DNA from: Paraspadella gotoi
Taxonomy: Eukaryota; Chaetognatha
Direction: 5' to 3'
NCBI GenBank assembly: GCA_051294375.1
Contig: CM119269.1
Location: 19,939,936 to 20,003,935, forward strand
DNA length: 64,000 nt
A model generated the notes under the pieces. That model was not told the origin of the DNA. It was given only the letters and a program-made list of their open reading frames with translations, and searched no databases. Within the stretch, counting starts at the first letter, position 1, and each line of letters opens with the position of its first letter. Shown here one piece after another: positions 50,601-62,920 of the stretch. A program made the translations under genes and the position numbers.

Positions 50601-52766
50601 AGAGCCTGCCAAAAATTAGCTAAAAGCAGAGAAGAAACAAACAGAGTGCCGTGACTAGGAAAAAGACTTCGCTCTCGTTTCTTCTTAAAATATAAAACGG
50701 CTCCTTCCTATCCAGTAGACCCACTTGAGGATCCTCTTCTTCCCCTCGTAGACTCGAACGTCTCCGACAGAGATCTCGACGTAAACGCTCCTCCAGAGGT
50801 CGTGAAGGTCAGGAGTCCGAAGTAGGTCGAGTTGCGTTCAATGTGGAATCGTCTAACAAAAGATGCACAACATTGAGTAGGATATTTAGTACGAGATAGT
50901 CGTGAAAGTTCTTTTCATTGTTACCTCATGACGGAGCGTGCCGACGACGTCAAGGGCATTGTCGACTCCGTAGAGCTTGAATGAGTCGCCGGCGTGGCCG
51001 TCCAAGTCGAAGCAGATCGTCCGGTTGATGCCCGGACCTGAAGAAGGGATATATAGAGAAAGAGGAGGGGGCAGCGGAGAAGGTAGAGGGGAAGAGACAT
51101 TAGAAAAGCCGTAATGGAACATAAAAAGTGAAGACAATTAAGAAAAAAGGAATTGAACGTATAATCACAAAATAAAACAAAGAAGCATTGTAAGCATGGG
51201 GGACTGGAAATGGTAATAAATTAAAGCCATTACTGAATTGTCAATACTTCCCCATATTTTCAAATGTGAACTTAAAAGAAAGAAAAAAAAACTTTTGGCA
51301 TGATTCTACTTGCGACGACTATGGTTAAGGGAGGTTTTAAGGTTGAAAATAGTTTGAAAATAGTTCAAAAGTAGTTAAAGGTTAAAAATAGTAAAGTTTA
51401 AAAGTTTTTAAAATTGAAAAAAATCAATAGTTTTTTAAATAATAAAATAATTAGATTAATAATACCAAAATCCAGTCGGCAAAAAATAAAATACTAAACT
51501 TTTTCATTGACATCTTGTAATTCAATAAAAGAATCTCGCACCTTGATGCTCACTCCGATGTGAGGGTCCGACTCACCAAAGGACGTCCAACCAAAGACGA
51601 ACGACGATGACAACGCTGTCGCCAAAATGATAAAGGCTTGACAAATCGTTGCATCTTTCAGTTCTAAGATGGAATAAACAGTTAATAAAAAATAAAAAAT
51701 CTAAAATAACTCGTCGAAAAATTAGAAGCAAAAACCGTAATCGGTATTAGATGTTAAATTCAATCTCAATAAGTCAGAGGCTGAAGAGAGTAAAGTGAAT
51801 GTGTCTGCGGTGGAGGGAGAGAGAGCAAAAGATATTCGAATAGAAAAATGGTGTTTTTTTTTTTTTAAAATTTTTATCGATTCGCCTTCGCCTTCTCAAC
51901 GTTCCTTTTTTATTTCCACACAATTCATTTGATATTTTTTTTTCTTCGTTAGCAAACGTTAACAAAACGTATGCAATCAGTCGATTTAGCTTAAACAATC
52001 CAAACAATACGCCGCTACCTCTCAATCCAAAATTTTGAGTGAATAAGTTAAGGCTTGTTCCTGTAAATAAAATGAGAACGAAATTGTTTTTTTAAAGTAG
52101 CATTTCCTTTGAAAAAAAACAAAACAAACAAACTATAAATTCCTCATCTTCTTATAAAATCACACTTCAGAATTTAGTTTTGAATTTTCCAATTATTTCG
52201 ATTGGCTTGCTGAGCTTTAGATGTAATTGAACTTTACTTAGCCTCGTTCCCGACTCTCCGCCCTCGATGAAAACAAAAAGACTAATGTGTCTCCCTCTTT
52301 TTTTTTTTCATTCGTGATCCAAATCCGTCGCAGTCCAACGACTTTGGGCGAAATCGACAAAAAATTTACTCGGTTAAACACAATTTTCTCGGTTTTTATT
52401 CCCCTCCTGCCCAAAGTATCTTTCGACTCTTTCTGATCTGACTTTAACTTCTAACTCTCTACCCATTGTCTCATTTTCTTTTATTCCCTTTTTTTTTCAC
52501 CCTTTGCTACATATTTCCCGTTGCTGGGGATCTGGCCCTCTGTATATTCATTTTCCTGATATTCCCCTCTTTTCTCCAAGTTTATTTTTTTAATAATTTA
52601 CCCCCATTTTACTATTTTTCCCCCTCTTTTCCTCCCCTCGCCCCACCCCGCCCATTTTAACCCTCTCCGTTTCCCATCATTTATCCCCAAAATTTCTCTC
52701 GTATGCCGGACCGGAAGGGAAAGAGGAACCGGGGGGGGTAGGCCGTTAAAAAAATATAGAGACACC

Positions 52767-52800
<34 letters not shown>

Positions 52801-53971
52801 TCTCTTCTAAGCAATTTTTTTAGAGTTTTCAAAATTGGAAAATTCTCGGTCCCGAATTTTGCAAGAAAGAAAAAAAAAGGGGTCGATGATCACATTATGG
52901 AGGATGGTTCGGAGGACGAGGTTTTGAGGCGACAGAGACAAGGGTGCGGGGAGAAAGTTGGCGGGAGAAGACAAGGTGGAATTGATAGAGAAGAGAGACA
53001 ATTAGAAGAATGAAAGGAAAGGAAACCGAGTTAAGGGGAAGAGGTTTTATTAGGGAAACGGAGAAGTTTAAAAGAAAGGGAAAAGAATGGCCAATGGGAG
53101 AAAGCCGAAATTGAGGTGAGAAGATGAGGTAAGTGAAAAAAAAGCTTTGAAGGTGGAAGGGAAATGATATCAAAGGTAGAAGAAAGAAGAGAAAAAAGTG
53201 AGAAAATGACAGAGAAAAAATGAGATGGTGTGAAGAATGACAGATTAAAGAGAATTTGAGTAATGAGAATAAAAAGGATAAAATAAAAAAGATAATTTGA
53301 GATAATAATGAAAAGAGAAAAAAGGGAATAGTGAGATGAATTCGGGAGATGGGGAAAATGGCCCAAGGAGATCAAATTCAAGGAGAGGGATAAATAGGGG
53401 GAGTGAGATGTATAAAAGGGAAAGAGAGAAATGGGGAAGAGAGATGAATTAAGGGAAAAGGGAGAGAGAGAAGGCGTGGCCGAGAGACGTGCCGAGCTTC
53501 CCGCTCGCGGTCGATGGAGGCGTCGAAGCGCGAATCGCCGGAAATGACTTCAAATGTGAAATGTGATCTTGAGCGAGGAACCGCTGCTCATTTCTAGCAC
53601 CATGGGATCCGAATCAGATATCGCACCTTGCTTAACTCCAAAACTACATTGCTTTATCCATGTTCACTTGCCTATTTTCACATAAAATTCACATGTGAAA
53701 AAATTCTTCACGCACGGCACGTCGCTGTTTTCGATTCCTAATCCAGGCCCTCACCCTCACTCTTTCCCAAACGTTGTCCATTTTTTTTTTGCAGTTGCCA
53801 TATACCTTTACCACGTTTTTCTGATCTCGTCCTCACGCTATTTGAAAGTTAAAATAATAATAAAAAAATGGATGGAGTCGAATTAGTAAAGTTATACAAA
53901 GTCTTTCAATATATGCAATTTTTAAAGAGCGACCATGTTTTCTGGGTGGGAGGCCCCATTCACATTCCAAA

Positions 53972-54010
<39 letters not shown>

Positions 54011-54106
54011 AGAGAGAGAGAGAGAGAGAGAGATTTCCCGCGGATTTCTCAACGATTCTTTTGATACTTTCCATACTTTTTCGGGAGATTGTCGTTGAAC
54101 CGAGAG

Positions 54107-54163
<57 letters not shown>

Positions 54164-54612
54164 AGAGAGAGAGAGAGAGAGAGTTTTATAAGCGAATCCG
54201 TCTTCGCGCCGCAGTGAACGCGTGGGACGCTGTGGGTGGAAATTTTGCTTTTGATCTCTGAAAATTAACTACATTAACAAATAATTGTAATATGTGGTTA
54301 TAAAGGGATATTGACTGGCACACTTCCTTTTTTTGGTTCGACCATTAATTTTAATTCCGGCTCTATAATCAAATTGGTCGGTTCGTCGTCCTCCGTCATG
54401 ACTTTGAATGTCAATTAGTATATCGGGCGATTGATTTGAAATCTTGTGAAATTTAGTTTTGATGAATTTTCCAAGTAGAAATGTGTTAAATTGGGGAAAA
54501 AAATGTTTCGTTTTTTTTTTACTATTTTAAATTTTTGTATAATTAACAGGCACAAAAATTATTATTAAATAACAAACGAACATATATTAAAAAAAAGGCT
54601 TATGATTATGTA
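47666..54612. repeat. Tandem duplication B, copy 2 (6.9 kb)
   Basis: Second copy of 40,761-47,656, offset by 6,905 bases at its left end. It has an extra ~120-base AT-rich segment around 48,885-49,020 relative to copy 1. The remaining differences are 1-2 base indels. Confidence 0.95.
50000..51654 (-). pseudogene. ITIH C-terminal-domain protein (copy 2, frameshifted as assembled)
   Basis: Same five-exon structure as 42,933-44,587, with start codon at 51,654 and stop position at 50,000-50,002. Single-base differences break it: one A is missing in the signal-peptide codons (atgataaagg against atgaataaagg), a C is added at the last exon's acceptor, a base is lost in the GGCCCACGTGG region, and an extra C in the CWFV..EKL region shifts the C terminus. 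The donor of exon 2 here reads ATGAG|GTAACA, a better site than copy 1's ATGAA|GTAACA. Because the errors sit in short homopolymers, I treat them as probable sequence errors in a second haplotype or misassembled copy. A true broken paralogue is the alternative. Confidence 0.65.
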
Positions 54613-54632
54613 AAAAAAAAGGATGAAAAAAA

Positions 54633-54861
54633 TAAAAAGATGGAACAAATGAAAGAAAGAGAGAACAAATCATAAATAAATTTTTGAATTATAAATATTA
54701 AATTTAAATCTTATGCATTATAAAAAGANNNNNNNNNNNNNNNNNNNNNNNNNAAGATGAAAAAAATAAAAGATGGAACAAATGAAGAAAGAGAGAACAA
54801 ATCATAAATAAATTTTGAATTATAAATATTAAATTTAAATCTTATGCATTATAAAAAGATC
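54633..54861. repeat. ~97-bp direct repeat around a gap
   Basis: 54,633-54,729 and 54,765-54,861 are near-identical and flank the 54,730-54,753 gap, which looks like an unmerged contig overlap. Confidence 0.85.
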
Positions 54862-56027
54862 ACAAGATGAATAATAAACTTAATCGTCTGTTAAGCTTCT
54901 TTCCGCTAAAGATCGTGAGCAGTCCGGCATTGTTTGCTAAACCGAGTTTACTTTTTCAACGATAATCCCCGCGTAATGACGTAAACGGGGGAAAAGTACG
55001 GCGTCGTTTTACGCCGGCGTCTTTTTGCGGCTAATGATAGTGACGCCGCGCGACGCCGCCCGTCGCCACGTTAATCGACCTCAAAGCGCCGGCTGAGTGA
55101 CGCCGATCTTATCTTTTAGTTCTTCGCTTTCTCGATAATAGATATTCATCTCCACCTCTCTCTCCCTGACTCTCTCATTCTCTTCATCACTCTATTTCAC
55201 TCTATTGCAACAAACGCTATTATTACTGTCATTAACATTTTAGTTGCATTTTTTTTTTCCTTTCTTTTTTCATATCATGAGAGATATGGTCTTCACAATA
55301 TTTGTTTTATCACTTGAAGACATTGTGATTGAAGAGTCAACTCAAGACTCAACATTAAGATTTTCTCACTGTTACGTCTGTGGTTGATTTTCTCTGCACC
55401 ATAGATTCCATGATTGAGACTCTCAAGAGTTTTCTTGGTCACAAGATGAATAATAACTTATCGTCTGTTAAGCTTCTTTCCGCTAAAGAATCGTGAGCAG
55501 ATCCGGCATTGTTTGCTAAACCGAGTTTACTTTTTCAACGATAATCCCCGCGTAATGACGTAAACGGGGAGAAAAGTACGGCGTCGTTTTTTACGCCGGC
55601 GTCTTTTTGCGGCTATGATAGTGACGCCGCGCGACGCCGCCCGTCGCCACGTTAATCGACCTCAAAGCGCCGGCTGAGTGACGCCGATCTTATCTTTTAG
55701 TTCTTCGCTTTCTCGATAATAGATATTCATCTCCACCTCTCTCTCCCTGACTCTCTCATTCTCTTCATCACTCTATTTCACTCTATTGCAAACAAACGCT
55801 ATTATTACTGTCATTAACATTTTAGTTGCATTTTTTATTTTTCCTTTCTTTTTTTCATATCATGAGAGATATGGTCTTCACCAAAATATTTGTTTTATCA
55901 CTTGAAGACATTGTGATTGAAGAGTCAACTCAAGACTCAACATTAAGATTTTCTCACTGTTACGTCTGTGGTTGATTTTCTCTGCACCATAGATTCCATG
56001 ATTGAGACTCTCAAGAGTTTTCTTGGC
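54860..56027. repeat. ~580-bp tandem duplication with CpG-rich segment
   Basis: 54,860-55,439 recurs at 55,440-56,027 with a few single-base indels. Each copy carries a CpG-rich segment (about 54,950-55,110 and 55,540-55,690) with TGACGTAA, ACGCCGGCGT and several GACGCCG words. Confidence 0.95.
54950..55110. promoter_or_regulatory. Possible promoter-like CpG segment
   Basis: CpG-dense sequence with a CRE-like TGACGTAA, a 10-base palindrome ACGCCGGCGT, four GACGCCG words and a GATAATAGATA stretch, in AT-rich surroundings. It is duplicated at 55,540-55,690. No gene start was found next to it. Confidence 0.25.
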
Positions 56028-56054
56028 CACTCGAGGTTCAGCTCGTGACAATGA

Positions 56055-56187
<133 letters not shown>

Positions 56188-56383
56188 CCCGACTCTTAAA
56201 AGCAGCAACTAAATCATAATCCCCTTTCCTTCCTTTTGTTTCCAGACTTTCAACAAAAGATCTCTCGCGGGAAAGTCGGCCCTGGTGGCGCCAAAACAAA
56301 CAAATGTTGCCGGCGCTCAGCCTCGAAAATGAAACATCAACAAAAGAACATTTCCCGAGCTGGGACGCGGCGTCCGCGGAGAG

Positions 56384-56387
<4 letters not shown>

Positions 56388-56474
<87 letters not shown>

Positions 56475-56650
56475 AGAGAGAGAGAGAAAGGAGAGAGAGA
56501 GAGAGAGAGAATGAGAGAGAGAGAGAGAAAGAGAGAGAGAAGAGAGAGGGAGAGAGAGAGAGAAGAGAGAGTGAGAGAAGGAGAGAAGAGAAAGGAGGAG
56601 AGAGAGAGAGAGAGAGAGGAGATAGAGAGAGGAGAGAAGAGAGAGAGACT
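56388..56650. repeat. (GA)n microsatellite, interrupted
   Basis: Roughly 260 bases of GA with GGA and AAGA interruptions. Glu/Arg frames are repeat translation. Confidence 0.9.
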
Positions 56651-58043
56651 TGAGTAGAGGTAGTAGAGGCGTGGGTTTAGAAGAAACCTTATTGGCCGCT
56701 CAGACTTTCTTTTTTCCAAAACTCTCTTCCTTTTAGTCCCCCCCCCCCAATTTCTCAAAAAAAAAAAATGGTGGTGAAATGGAGTCGTCAACAATGGCGA
56801 CTTAAACATATGATGATTGACACATGTAGTCCGTTTAAAGAGGAGGAGGAAGAGGAGACAGAGGCGGAAGAGGAGACAGACGTTTGAAATGTTAAGTCGA
56901 GGAAAATAAAGCCTCAATATCGTCTAATGTTTCAAAACGAGACGAGCTCCTTCGCCAAGTAATATTTTTATTTTTACCGCGTGAGTAGAAGATGCTGAAA
57001 AAGATAAGACGACGATAAGAGACCCTAAGAGATTGTGCCACTTGACAACAGTGGGTTAGTTAATGGAGTCCTATAACGCTTCGGAGTCGGTGCAGAGATC
57101 ACAGAGGGTAAGTTAATGGAAGACGCCGTAGGGCGTTTGATTCTTTCTGAGGCGAAATCAAATCACATTGGGAGGGAATCGATTTAAACTAAAAGTGGAT
57201 AAAAACAGGTTAGAGGGAAAAATAGAGAAAGGTTCTGGTTCTGAGGGTAGATAACTAGAGTTATGGCTGAAAAAAAAACAATGGTAAAATTGTAATTAAT
57301 AGTTCCAAATAATTTTCTAAAAGGTTGATCAGAAGTTTGTTAGGAGTTACCGTGTCGTCAACTTCCCTCTTTTTCGTTTACCAAATACGCGCCTTACTGC
57401 CTCTTGGCTCCTTTCATACTAACGCTCCTCGCTCCTTAAAATATGGGGGTTGTCCTACCTTATATCATCATCATCGTCAACATCATCGTCATCATCTTCA
57501 TCATCATCGTTTTTTTATGTGCACACTGCACAGGTTTGTTAATCATATATTTTTTTGTCATCATCTGCGTCATTATCACAAGTGCCCCTTCTAAAAGTAC
57601 TTTCCAATTCGTAGTTTAAAAAAAAACTTGGTGCTCCGATCGGAAGGCGAAGGCTATTTTCTAGGAATTGCGTCGTCGACGACGACGACGACGACGACGA
57701 AGACGAAATGGCGACGACGATAAAAACGACGATTACGATAAAGAGGAGGTCTCTTCCACTAAGCCGCTATCAGGCCATTAAGAAGAACAGCAATCACTCC
57801 CGAGCTGACGCGGGTACATCTGGTCCCGAGGGGGAAAGGCCGCCCCTCCGCGCCCCCTCGGGTGGCTGTAGAGAGGATTTGAGGCGGGAGTTAGAGAGTG
57901 GGTGTGGAGTGAGGGGATGTTTTATGAAAGATAAAAGGAGCTTTTTTTTGTGAGGGGATTGTGTATTGTGAGAATCGAAGTAAGTGAGACGATCACGATT
58001 TTTTGGAAGAGAGCCTCGGGAGCGCTTGCAGTGATAGGAGGAG

Positions 58044-58045
<2 letters not shown>
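56651..58045. other. Intergenic sequence with ATC and GAC repeats
   Basis: Holds an ATC/GTC microsatellite (57,464-57,512) and a GAC repeat (57,672-57,702). An 81-codon plus frame at 57,708-57,953 follows the GAC repeat but has no recognisable motif or partner exon. No gene is supported. Confidence 0.4.
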
Positions 58046-58091
<46 letters not shown>

Positions 58092-58131
58092 GCGCAGAGA
58101 GAGAGAGAGAGAGCAGAGAGAGAGAGAGAGA
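58046..58131. repeat. (GA)n microsatellite
   Basis: GA run with a short ggcgcaga interruption. Confidence 0.9.
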
Positions 58132-58445
58132 TGCTTAGTTACAAATGATACAGATTCGAATATAATAGGGAAAATCGATGAAAATAAAATTCAAAGCTTT
58201 TATTTCATTTTCCTGATACGCAAAAAATGTTGAAATTTTTGGAATGAATTTATTTGAGTTCAAATAATTTTATTCGAAAAACACAAAATGCTACGAAAAT
58301 GAGAACAAAACAACTTTTTTCACTTTTTATGTAAACAAATTTTCACACATACAATTTGTAATGATATGAGTGAAAGTCGAAAAAGGAGCGATTTTGCCGT
58401 AAAGTGTCTGACTGTCTAGGGAGATGAGGAACATGTCGGCCTCAC

Positions 58446-58572
58446 CCTGTTGGTCTCCTCTTGCTTGGCAGTAGGGAATGAGGCGACCGGGCGAAATAAA
58501 GATCAGACCGACGTCGCGGTTGGCAAAAACGAAAAAACTTAAAAAACAAATAACTTTCACTCTGAGTCTCAT
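58446..58572 (-). CDS. Probable first exon of a secreted protein
   Basis: The start codon at 58,572 begins MRLRVKVICFLSFFVFANRD, a good signal peptide (basic n-region, hydrophobic core). GLIFISPGRLIPYCQARG follows, then a strong donor (CAACAGG|GTGAGG) at 58,445, in phase 1. If that donor is skipped the frame stays open to 58,327. A pure GA tract on the coding strand (58,578-58,690) ends 8 bases before the start codon and would lie in the 5' UTR or proximal promoter. No downstream exon was found to the left in the window. The family is not recognised. Confidence 0.4.
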
Positions 58573-58575
58573 CTG

Positions 58576-58694
<119 letters not shown>

Positions 58695-58794
58695 ATATTC
58701 GAAAAAGAGCTTCCTCCTTATCTCCTTTATAGGCCCATTATGGTTAAGATTCTTCCGACGAGCGAAAGTCGGCTGTGACGTCGGCGGGACGCTA

Positions 58795-59053
58795 NNNNNN
58801 NNNNNNNNNNNNNNNNNNNNNNNNNNNNNNNNNNNNNNNNNNNNNNNNNNNNNNNNNNNNNNNNNNNNNNNNNNNNNNNNNNNNNNNNNNNNNNNNNNNN
58901 NNNNNNNNNNNNNNNNNNNNNNNNNNNNNNNNNNNNNNNNNNNNNNNNNNNNNNNNNNNNNNNNNNNNNNNNNNNNNNNNNNNNNNNNNNNNNNNNNNNN
59001 NNNNNNNNNNNNNNNNNNNNNNNNNNNNNNNNNNNNNNNNNNNNNNNNNNNNN
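58795..59053. other. Assembly gap in a microsatellite
   Basis: 259 N followed directly by (CTTT)n, so the gap probably lies in simple repeat. Confidence 0.9.
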
Positions 59054-59084
<31 letters not shown>

Positions 59085-61150
59085 TTACTCTCTTTCTTCT
59101 CCTTCTCTCCCTCTTTCTCGCTCTCCCTCTCTCTCTTTTTATCTGGAAAAAAAGGTTCATCCCGTCTCTTCAAAGTATTTTCCCATCTCTTCCAAACGAG
59201 TGGCGACGCCATCGGAGGAAAAAAAGAGGGAGAGAGGAGAGCGAGGAAAAATGGGGAGAGAGAGAAAACAAAAAAACAGATGAAAAAGGCCACAGTAGAT
59301 AAGAAATTACATAGAGCACTGAAAAAGGTAAGTAAGGTCTAGGATTGATTGCAATTCGGGGAAAAAAACTGAAAGAGAAGAGAGAAAAGGTAATAGTGAG
59401 GGAAAACGTAAGAGAAGAGAAGAGAAAAGGTAATAGAGAGGGAAAACGTAAACGCGCGAAGGAGGAGAAAAAAAAGTGGGCGGGAGAGTTAAAAGTTACT
59501 TTCCTTAAATGCGTTTTCCGTGCATTTTTCTTTTTTTTTTTTCTTTTTTCTCCTCTCTCTTTCTATCTTTTTATACGGCGTGTCCCTCTCCTCCTTTTCG
59601 CGGTTTTCTCACTTTTCTTATTCTTTTCTTTATTTCTTTATTCGCCTGATTTTTTTTTTCTGTCTTTTTCAGTTTTGCTTTCTTTTTTCTTTCAGCCGAA
59701 AGCGGCTCACGGGACATTGATTTCGTCCCAGGGACGACTTGTTTTTCGCGAGCATTAGCCTCTCCCTTAAACTCACCCATTCAAGAAAGAAAATGAAATA
59801 AAAAAAAAATTCAACGAAAAAAGAACAAAAAGAGAAAATATAAATAAAAGTCAGAGGCCAAATGCGAGTAAGTCGATTAAGAGTCCGAGCAAAAACTGAT
59901 GAAAAGGTAAACGATAACAACGACTGTGTGGAAACGAACCAGCGAAACGAAGCTCGGGAATGAAGTTGATAAATGCAAATAAAGTCATATAAAAACAAAA
60001 TGAATTGACTAGAAAAATTAAATGAATGTTATGAATGACCAAAAAAATAATTTTAAAAATGACATATTTGGCTGTATAAAAGAGATGAATAGATTGAATG
60101 ACGTTTAAAATTTTAAAAAATGGCTGCTAAAACTTAATCAAGCAACTCACTTTCGAGTAAAAATTAATGACAGAAATCTAAAAAAAAAAAAAAGAATTAA
60201 GCAATGACAGGAAAAAATGATTTAAAGCCCAAAAGCAAAAAAGATCCCCTTTTCATTAAATTAATGGATAATTTATATATGTTATACCAAATTCACATCA
60301 GATAAAAAAAGACAGAGCTAAAAATAATTAAAATTAAAATTAAACCTCAAGCTAAAATCTCAGAAAGAAATGAGAAAGAAACGAGAAAAAAAAATATCAA
60401 AATTACTAATTTGACGTCGGCAGACATCAGCTCGTTTAACGTCAACTACAACATGAACCAATTTTTCTTTTTAAATTTTGACGTAATTCGCTTTATAAAC
60501 GGAAGACTTCGGAAGTGACTCAAGAAAAGTCCCTCTGCCTCTTTGACAAACAAAACTTCTATTCTAGAGAGTAAAAATTCTAGAATTAAAATCAGCCGTC
60601 GTCGTCGTCTTTGTCGTCGTCGTCTTTGTCGTCGTCGTCATCGCCGCCTTTATAGTCCTCGTTGTCGCCGTCATCATGGATGTTGTCGTCATTACTTCCG
60701 CCGCCGACGCCACTTGCATTTACGCCTCTTTCGCTGCCGGCTCCGCTCCAGCCGCCGCCGACGCCGCTGCCTCGGTCGACGTCGTTTTCGTGATAAAACG
60801 TCGATTAGTCGAAGTCACGTGACGGAATCGAACGTCGCGAACTTCCGCTTCCTTGACGACGAATCTGCCGAAAAATCTCCATGGCAACTGATCGGAGAGA
60901 GAAGACTCCGAGACAGTTATGTTAGCCACAAAAGTTTATTTGAATTATTTTTAAATTAGCTAAGAACATAGTTAATTTTTTCTGATACTTCCTTATCATC
61001 GAGTATAGAGTTATTGGCCCATCATCTCGCAAAATGGCAACCAAGAGGCATTCTTATAAACTATAAACTATAAACTAAGAATACATGGGATAACTCCATG
61101 GAAAAAAAAAGAAAACCAAGTCGGATGACGAAGACTCTCAAAGCGAATTT
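59054..61150. other. Intergenic sequence, no gene seen
   Basis: A/G-rich and T-rich tracts, one divergent copy of the TTGGTTGTACCAA-type motif (60,277-60,298), and a GTC/CGT repeat at 60,596-60,660 whose frames are Val-, Arg- or Ser-rich depending on phase. Confidence 0.4.
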
Positions 61151-61233
61151 CGTCGGCGATAATCTCCATGGTGATGAATCTCCATGGTGACGTAACTTCA
61201 TGGTGACGATTTTCCTTTCTGATGAATTTCCAT
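61150..61233. repeat. Minisatellite, ~16-bp unit, running into a gap
   Basis: Units close to GATGAATCTCCATGGT: gataatctccatggt, gatgaatctccatggt, gacgtaacttcatggt, then gacgattttcctttctgatgaatttccat, and then 483 N. The gap (61,234-61,716) is probably the rest of the array. Confidence 0.75.
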
Positions 61234-61896
61234 NNNNNNNNNNNNNNNNNNNNNNNNNNNNNNNNNNNNNNNNNNNNNNNNNNNNNNNNNNNNNNNNNNN
61301 NNNNNNNNNNNNNNNNNNNNNNNNNNNNNNNNNNNNNNNNNNNNNNNNNNNNNNNNNNNNNNNNNNNNNNNNNNNNNNNNNNNNNNNNNNNNNNNNNNNN
61401 NNNNNNNNNNNNNNNNNNNNNNNNNNNNNNNNNNNNNNNNNNNNNNNNNNNNNNNNNNNNNNNNNNNNNNNNNNNNNNNNNNNNNNNNNNNNNNNNNNNN
61501 NNNNNNNNNNNNNNNNNNNNNNNNNNNNNNNNNNNNNNNNNNNNNNNNNNNNNNNNNNNNNNNNNNNNNNNNNNNNNNNNNNNNNNNNNNNNNNNNNNNN
61601 NNNNNNNNNNNNNNNNNNNNNNNNNNNNNNNNNNNNNNNNNNNNNNNNNNNNNNNNNNNNNNNNNNNNNNNNNNNNNNNNNNNNNNNNNNNNNNNNNNNN
61701 NNNNNNNNNNNNNNNNTTCCGAATCAATCATTTAATTATAGTTTTTCCTTTATCTTTATTAATTTATATTCTTCATTGTATTTTTGCTTAGAGTTACAGA
61801 TGATATGTATCATGCTTTTTTTTTATTTAACAGACGTAAACTAAAAAATTGATTCACTAAAATCTACAAAATCAAACAAAAAAATAAAAAAAAACT

Positions 61897-62398
61897 ATGA
61901 CTATAATCGGCGAAGAGGACAGCGGCGAAATCGAAAAGCCGAACGACGAAGAGAAAGAAGTTGAAAAGGCGAACGTGGCCAAAACCGAAGATGCAAAGGA
62001 CAACGACGACGACAAAGTTCAAAAGGCAAAAGGAAATACGACGACTACGATCGACGAGATAATGAAGACGACGACAACGACGAATCCACCAGTCATCTCG
62101 TCCACTTCGATAATCGCCTTCAACGCTTCCCGCTCATCCTCTTCCCCCTTCTCCTCCATCACTTCTCCTCCACAGCGAATCGCCTCTCATTTGGCCCGGA
62201 TCTCCGCCCGTTCTTCGCCGAGAGACTTTTCCTCCTCGTCGTCCTCTTCGCTTTCCTCCCCAGTCTCCCTCGGCGTTCTTTCCGTTTCGAAGCTCCTTCC
62301 GCCCCATTACTTCCTCCTCTTCCTCCTCCCACTCCTTCTCTGCCCGGTCGAAGGATTCAACTTTTCCCCAGCCAAGAATTGTGCGCATCCATTTCCCG
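61897..62398 (+). CDS. Probable N-terminal exon of an extracellular/cadherin-family protein
   Basis: An open frame from the ATG at 61,897 to a donor CCCG|GTGCGT at 62,399. It begins with a very acidic and Lys-rich part (MTIIGEEDSGEIEKPNDEEK), followed by Thr- and Ser-rich stretches. A hydrophobic segment (YFLLFLLPLLLCPVEG, residues ~140-156) then precedes GFNFSPAKNCAHPFPG. The hydrophobic stretch looks like a signal peptide or signal anchor, but it lies unusually far from the start, so the true start could be in another exon. Linking it to the cadherin exons at 63.5-63.8 kb is by strand and position only, across a 602-base gap. Confidence 0.4.
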
Positions 62399-62555
62399 GT
62401 GCGTACGATTTTCGGATGTCTTTTTTTTTTCAGGATTTGTTTCTGAGGTGGTCTGTACGTCTACTTGTTGCATCTGGCCGTATTCATACCAAATAAGTCA
62501 GAACTTATCATTTTTGCTAAGGCAAAGCGAACGATTTCTCAACAAATTTGAATAA

Positions 62556-62620
62556 TTGTATGTATGTATGTATGTATGTATGTATGTATGTATGTATGTA
62601 TGTATGTATGTATGTATGTA
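62556..62620. repeat. (TATG)n microsatellite
   Basis: About 16 tandem TATG units. Confidence 0.95.
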
Positions 62621-62920
62621 TTTAAAAAAAATAATCCATCTTTTACTTGTTTCCTTTTCTTGTCCTTTGTCTCATTATTTCAATTTTGATCCTTCCACTT
62701 TTCAATCCTGGCACTTCGTATTTCTTTCTCCATTTCTCTTACCTCGCCTCCTCTTTTTCCCCCCTTTCCTTCTCTCTTCTCCTTTCTCATTTTCTCCTTT
62801 TTCCCCCTCTTCTTCCTTCTCCTTTCCTCTCCTATTTTGTTCTTCCCTCCCGACATCCCTCTTTCTTTCCCTTCTTCCAACACTCCCTCTCTTTAGACTG
62901 GGAGAACCGCATCCGGCGCT

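Noticed and set aside
57708-57953. 81-codon frame after a GAC repeat
   Set aside because: Possible exon start, but no motif, no clear donor and no partner exon.
60543-60959. 138-codon Arg/Ser-rich plus-strand frame
   Set aside because: The first half is a GTC/CGT repeat that is open in all phases, and the second half shows no family.
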